DNA of 5,129 bases, from positions 1 through 5,129 of the forward strand of contig CAMHRJ010000176.1 of NCBI GenBank assembly GCA_946187475.1, in the 5' to 3' direction. The notes beneath the pieces are model-generated. The model was not told where the DNA came from and searched no databases. It saw only the letters and a program-made list of their open reading frames with translations. Shown here one piece after another: positions 4,477 through 5,129 of the stretch. The stretch is from an uncultured Clostridia bacterium. GTDB lineage: Bacteria; Bacillota; Clostridia; Oscillospirales; Oscillospiraceae. Within the stretch, counting starts at the first letter, position 1; the number at the start of each line of letters is the position of its first letter. The translations under genes and the position numbers were made by a program.

Positions 4477-5129
4477 ATGCCAAGTACCATCATTTGGGTG
4501 GTTGCTTTGATCGTTGCTATCGTCGTCGGCTTTGCCCTCGGCGTTGCTTATCGGAAAAAGGTCGCGGAGGCTGAGATCGCCGGCGCCGAGGAAGAGGCCA
4601 AGCGCATCGTCAACGACGCCATCAAGAGCGCCGAGGCGAAAAAGCGTGAGGCGCTGGTAGAGGCCAAGGAGGAAATCCACCGCAACCGCACCGAGTTTGA
4701 AAAGGAGGAGAAGTCCCGCCGCGCCGAGCTCCAGAAGCAGGAGCGCAGACTCCAGCAGAAGGAAGAGTCTCTGGACCGCAAGACCGACGCGCTGGACCGC
4801 AAGACCGACTCTCTCAACGCCAAGCTGGCCAATGTGGAGGCCCAGCAGGCGGAGATCAAAGCAATCAAACGCACGCAGCAGGAACGTCTGGAGCAGATTT
4901 CCGGCTACACCATCGAAGAGGCCAAGGCCTACCTGATCGAGAGCCTGGAGGCTGAGGTCACCCACGAGAAGGCCGCCAAGATCAAGGAGATCGAAGCCCA
5001 GTACAAGGACGAGGCCGACGCCCTGGCCCGGGAGATCATCGGTACCGCCATCCAGCGCTGCGCCGCCGACCACGCCAGCGAGATCACCGTCTCCGTCGTC
5101 CCCCTCCCCAACGACGAGATGAAGGGCCG
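4477..5129 (+). CDS. rny: Ribonuclease Y, N-terminal part (runs off the window)
   Basis: 217 complete codons with no stop, cut by the window edge; the family is about 510-520 residues. RNase Y is a membrane-anchored endoribonuclease that starts mRNA decay in Firmicutes. Visible parts are an N-terminal membrane anchor (about 4-25, STIIWVVALIVAIVVGFALG), a long charged coiled coil (about 27-140) with heptad-like repeats LDRKTDA/LDRKTDS at 99-112, the family block SGYTIEEAKAYLIESLEAE (142-160), and the diagnostic AREIIGTAIQRCAADHASEITVSVVPLPNDEMKG (184-217) that leads directly into the KH domain. The KH domain and the catalytic HD domain lie outside the window and cannot be checked. It has its own promoter and a leader of about 125 nt. 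Confidence 0.95.
   Translation, partial: MPSTIIWVVALIVAIVVGFALGVAYRKKVAEAEIAGAEEEAKRIVNDAIKSAEAKKREALVEAKEEIHRNRTEFEKEEKSRRAELQKQERRLQQKEESLDRKTDALDRKTDSLNAKLANVEAQQAEIKAIKRTQQERLEQISGYTIEEAKAYLIESLEAEVTHEKAAKIKEIEAQYKDEADALAREIIGTAIQRCAADHASEITVSVVPLPNDEMKG

Noticed and set aside
4432..5073. 213-residue minus-strand Leu/Gly-rich open frame antisense to rny
   Set aside because: It is the reverse reading of the coiled-coil codons of RNase Y (Lys/Glu-rich sense gives Leu/Phe-rich antisense). It is not a real membrane protein.

Overview
The window looks like chromosomal DNA from a GC-rich, spore-forming member of the Clostridia, most likely Oscillospiraceae (the Flavonifractor/Lawsonibacter/Oscillibacter type). 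This rests on a sporulation-type SPOCS (DUF3794)-LysM protein, a Firmicute-style RNase Y, strong AGGAGG ribosome binding sites, AT-rich sigma-A promoters between GC-rich genes, and small GC-rich palindromic repeats that I recall as common in that family. The assignment is an inference from content; no 16S or other phylogenetic marker is present.

Layout: 1-129 is non-coding and carries two small palindromic repeats. 130-1560 (minus) encodes a 476-residue SPOCS/LysM protein that resembles the SpoIVA-interacting spore-coat protein SipL. 1561-1784 is an AT-rich divergent intergenic region with a clear sigma-A promoter (TTGATT-17-TATAAT) reading into 1785-3143 (plus), a complete citrate synthase with all three catalytic residues. 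3144-3426 is non-coding and dense with structure: a perfect 32-nt palindrome, an inverted pair of REP-like hairpins, a third REP-like hairpin identical over 31 nt to the one at 81-111, and a bidirectional terminator. 3427-4188 (minus) encodes an unrecognised multi-pass membrane protein. 4189-4476 is a divergent regulatory region with two opposed sigma-A promoters and a leader of about 125 nt. 4477 to the window end (plus) is the N-terminal 217 codons of RNase Y, cut just before the main part of the KH domain.

The genes are separate transcription units rather than an operon: adjacent genes alternate in strand, each pair is either divergent or convergent, and each plus-strand gene has its own promoter. 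They cover unrelated jobs: spore envelope morphogenesis, the entry step of the (probably partial) TCA cycle leading to 2-oxoglutarate and glutamate, an unknown membrane function, and mRNA turnover. I see no new defence, mobile or biosynthetic system. The most interesting signal is the set of four GTAG-headed hairpins. They share a TGTAGGGG-stem-CCCG layout, and two of them differ by a compensated base pair, as expected of REP elements mobilised by a RAYT-type transposase encoded elsewhere.
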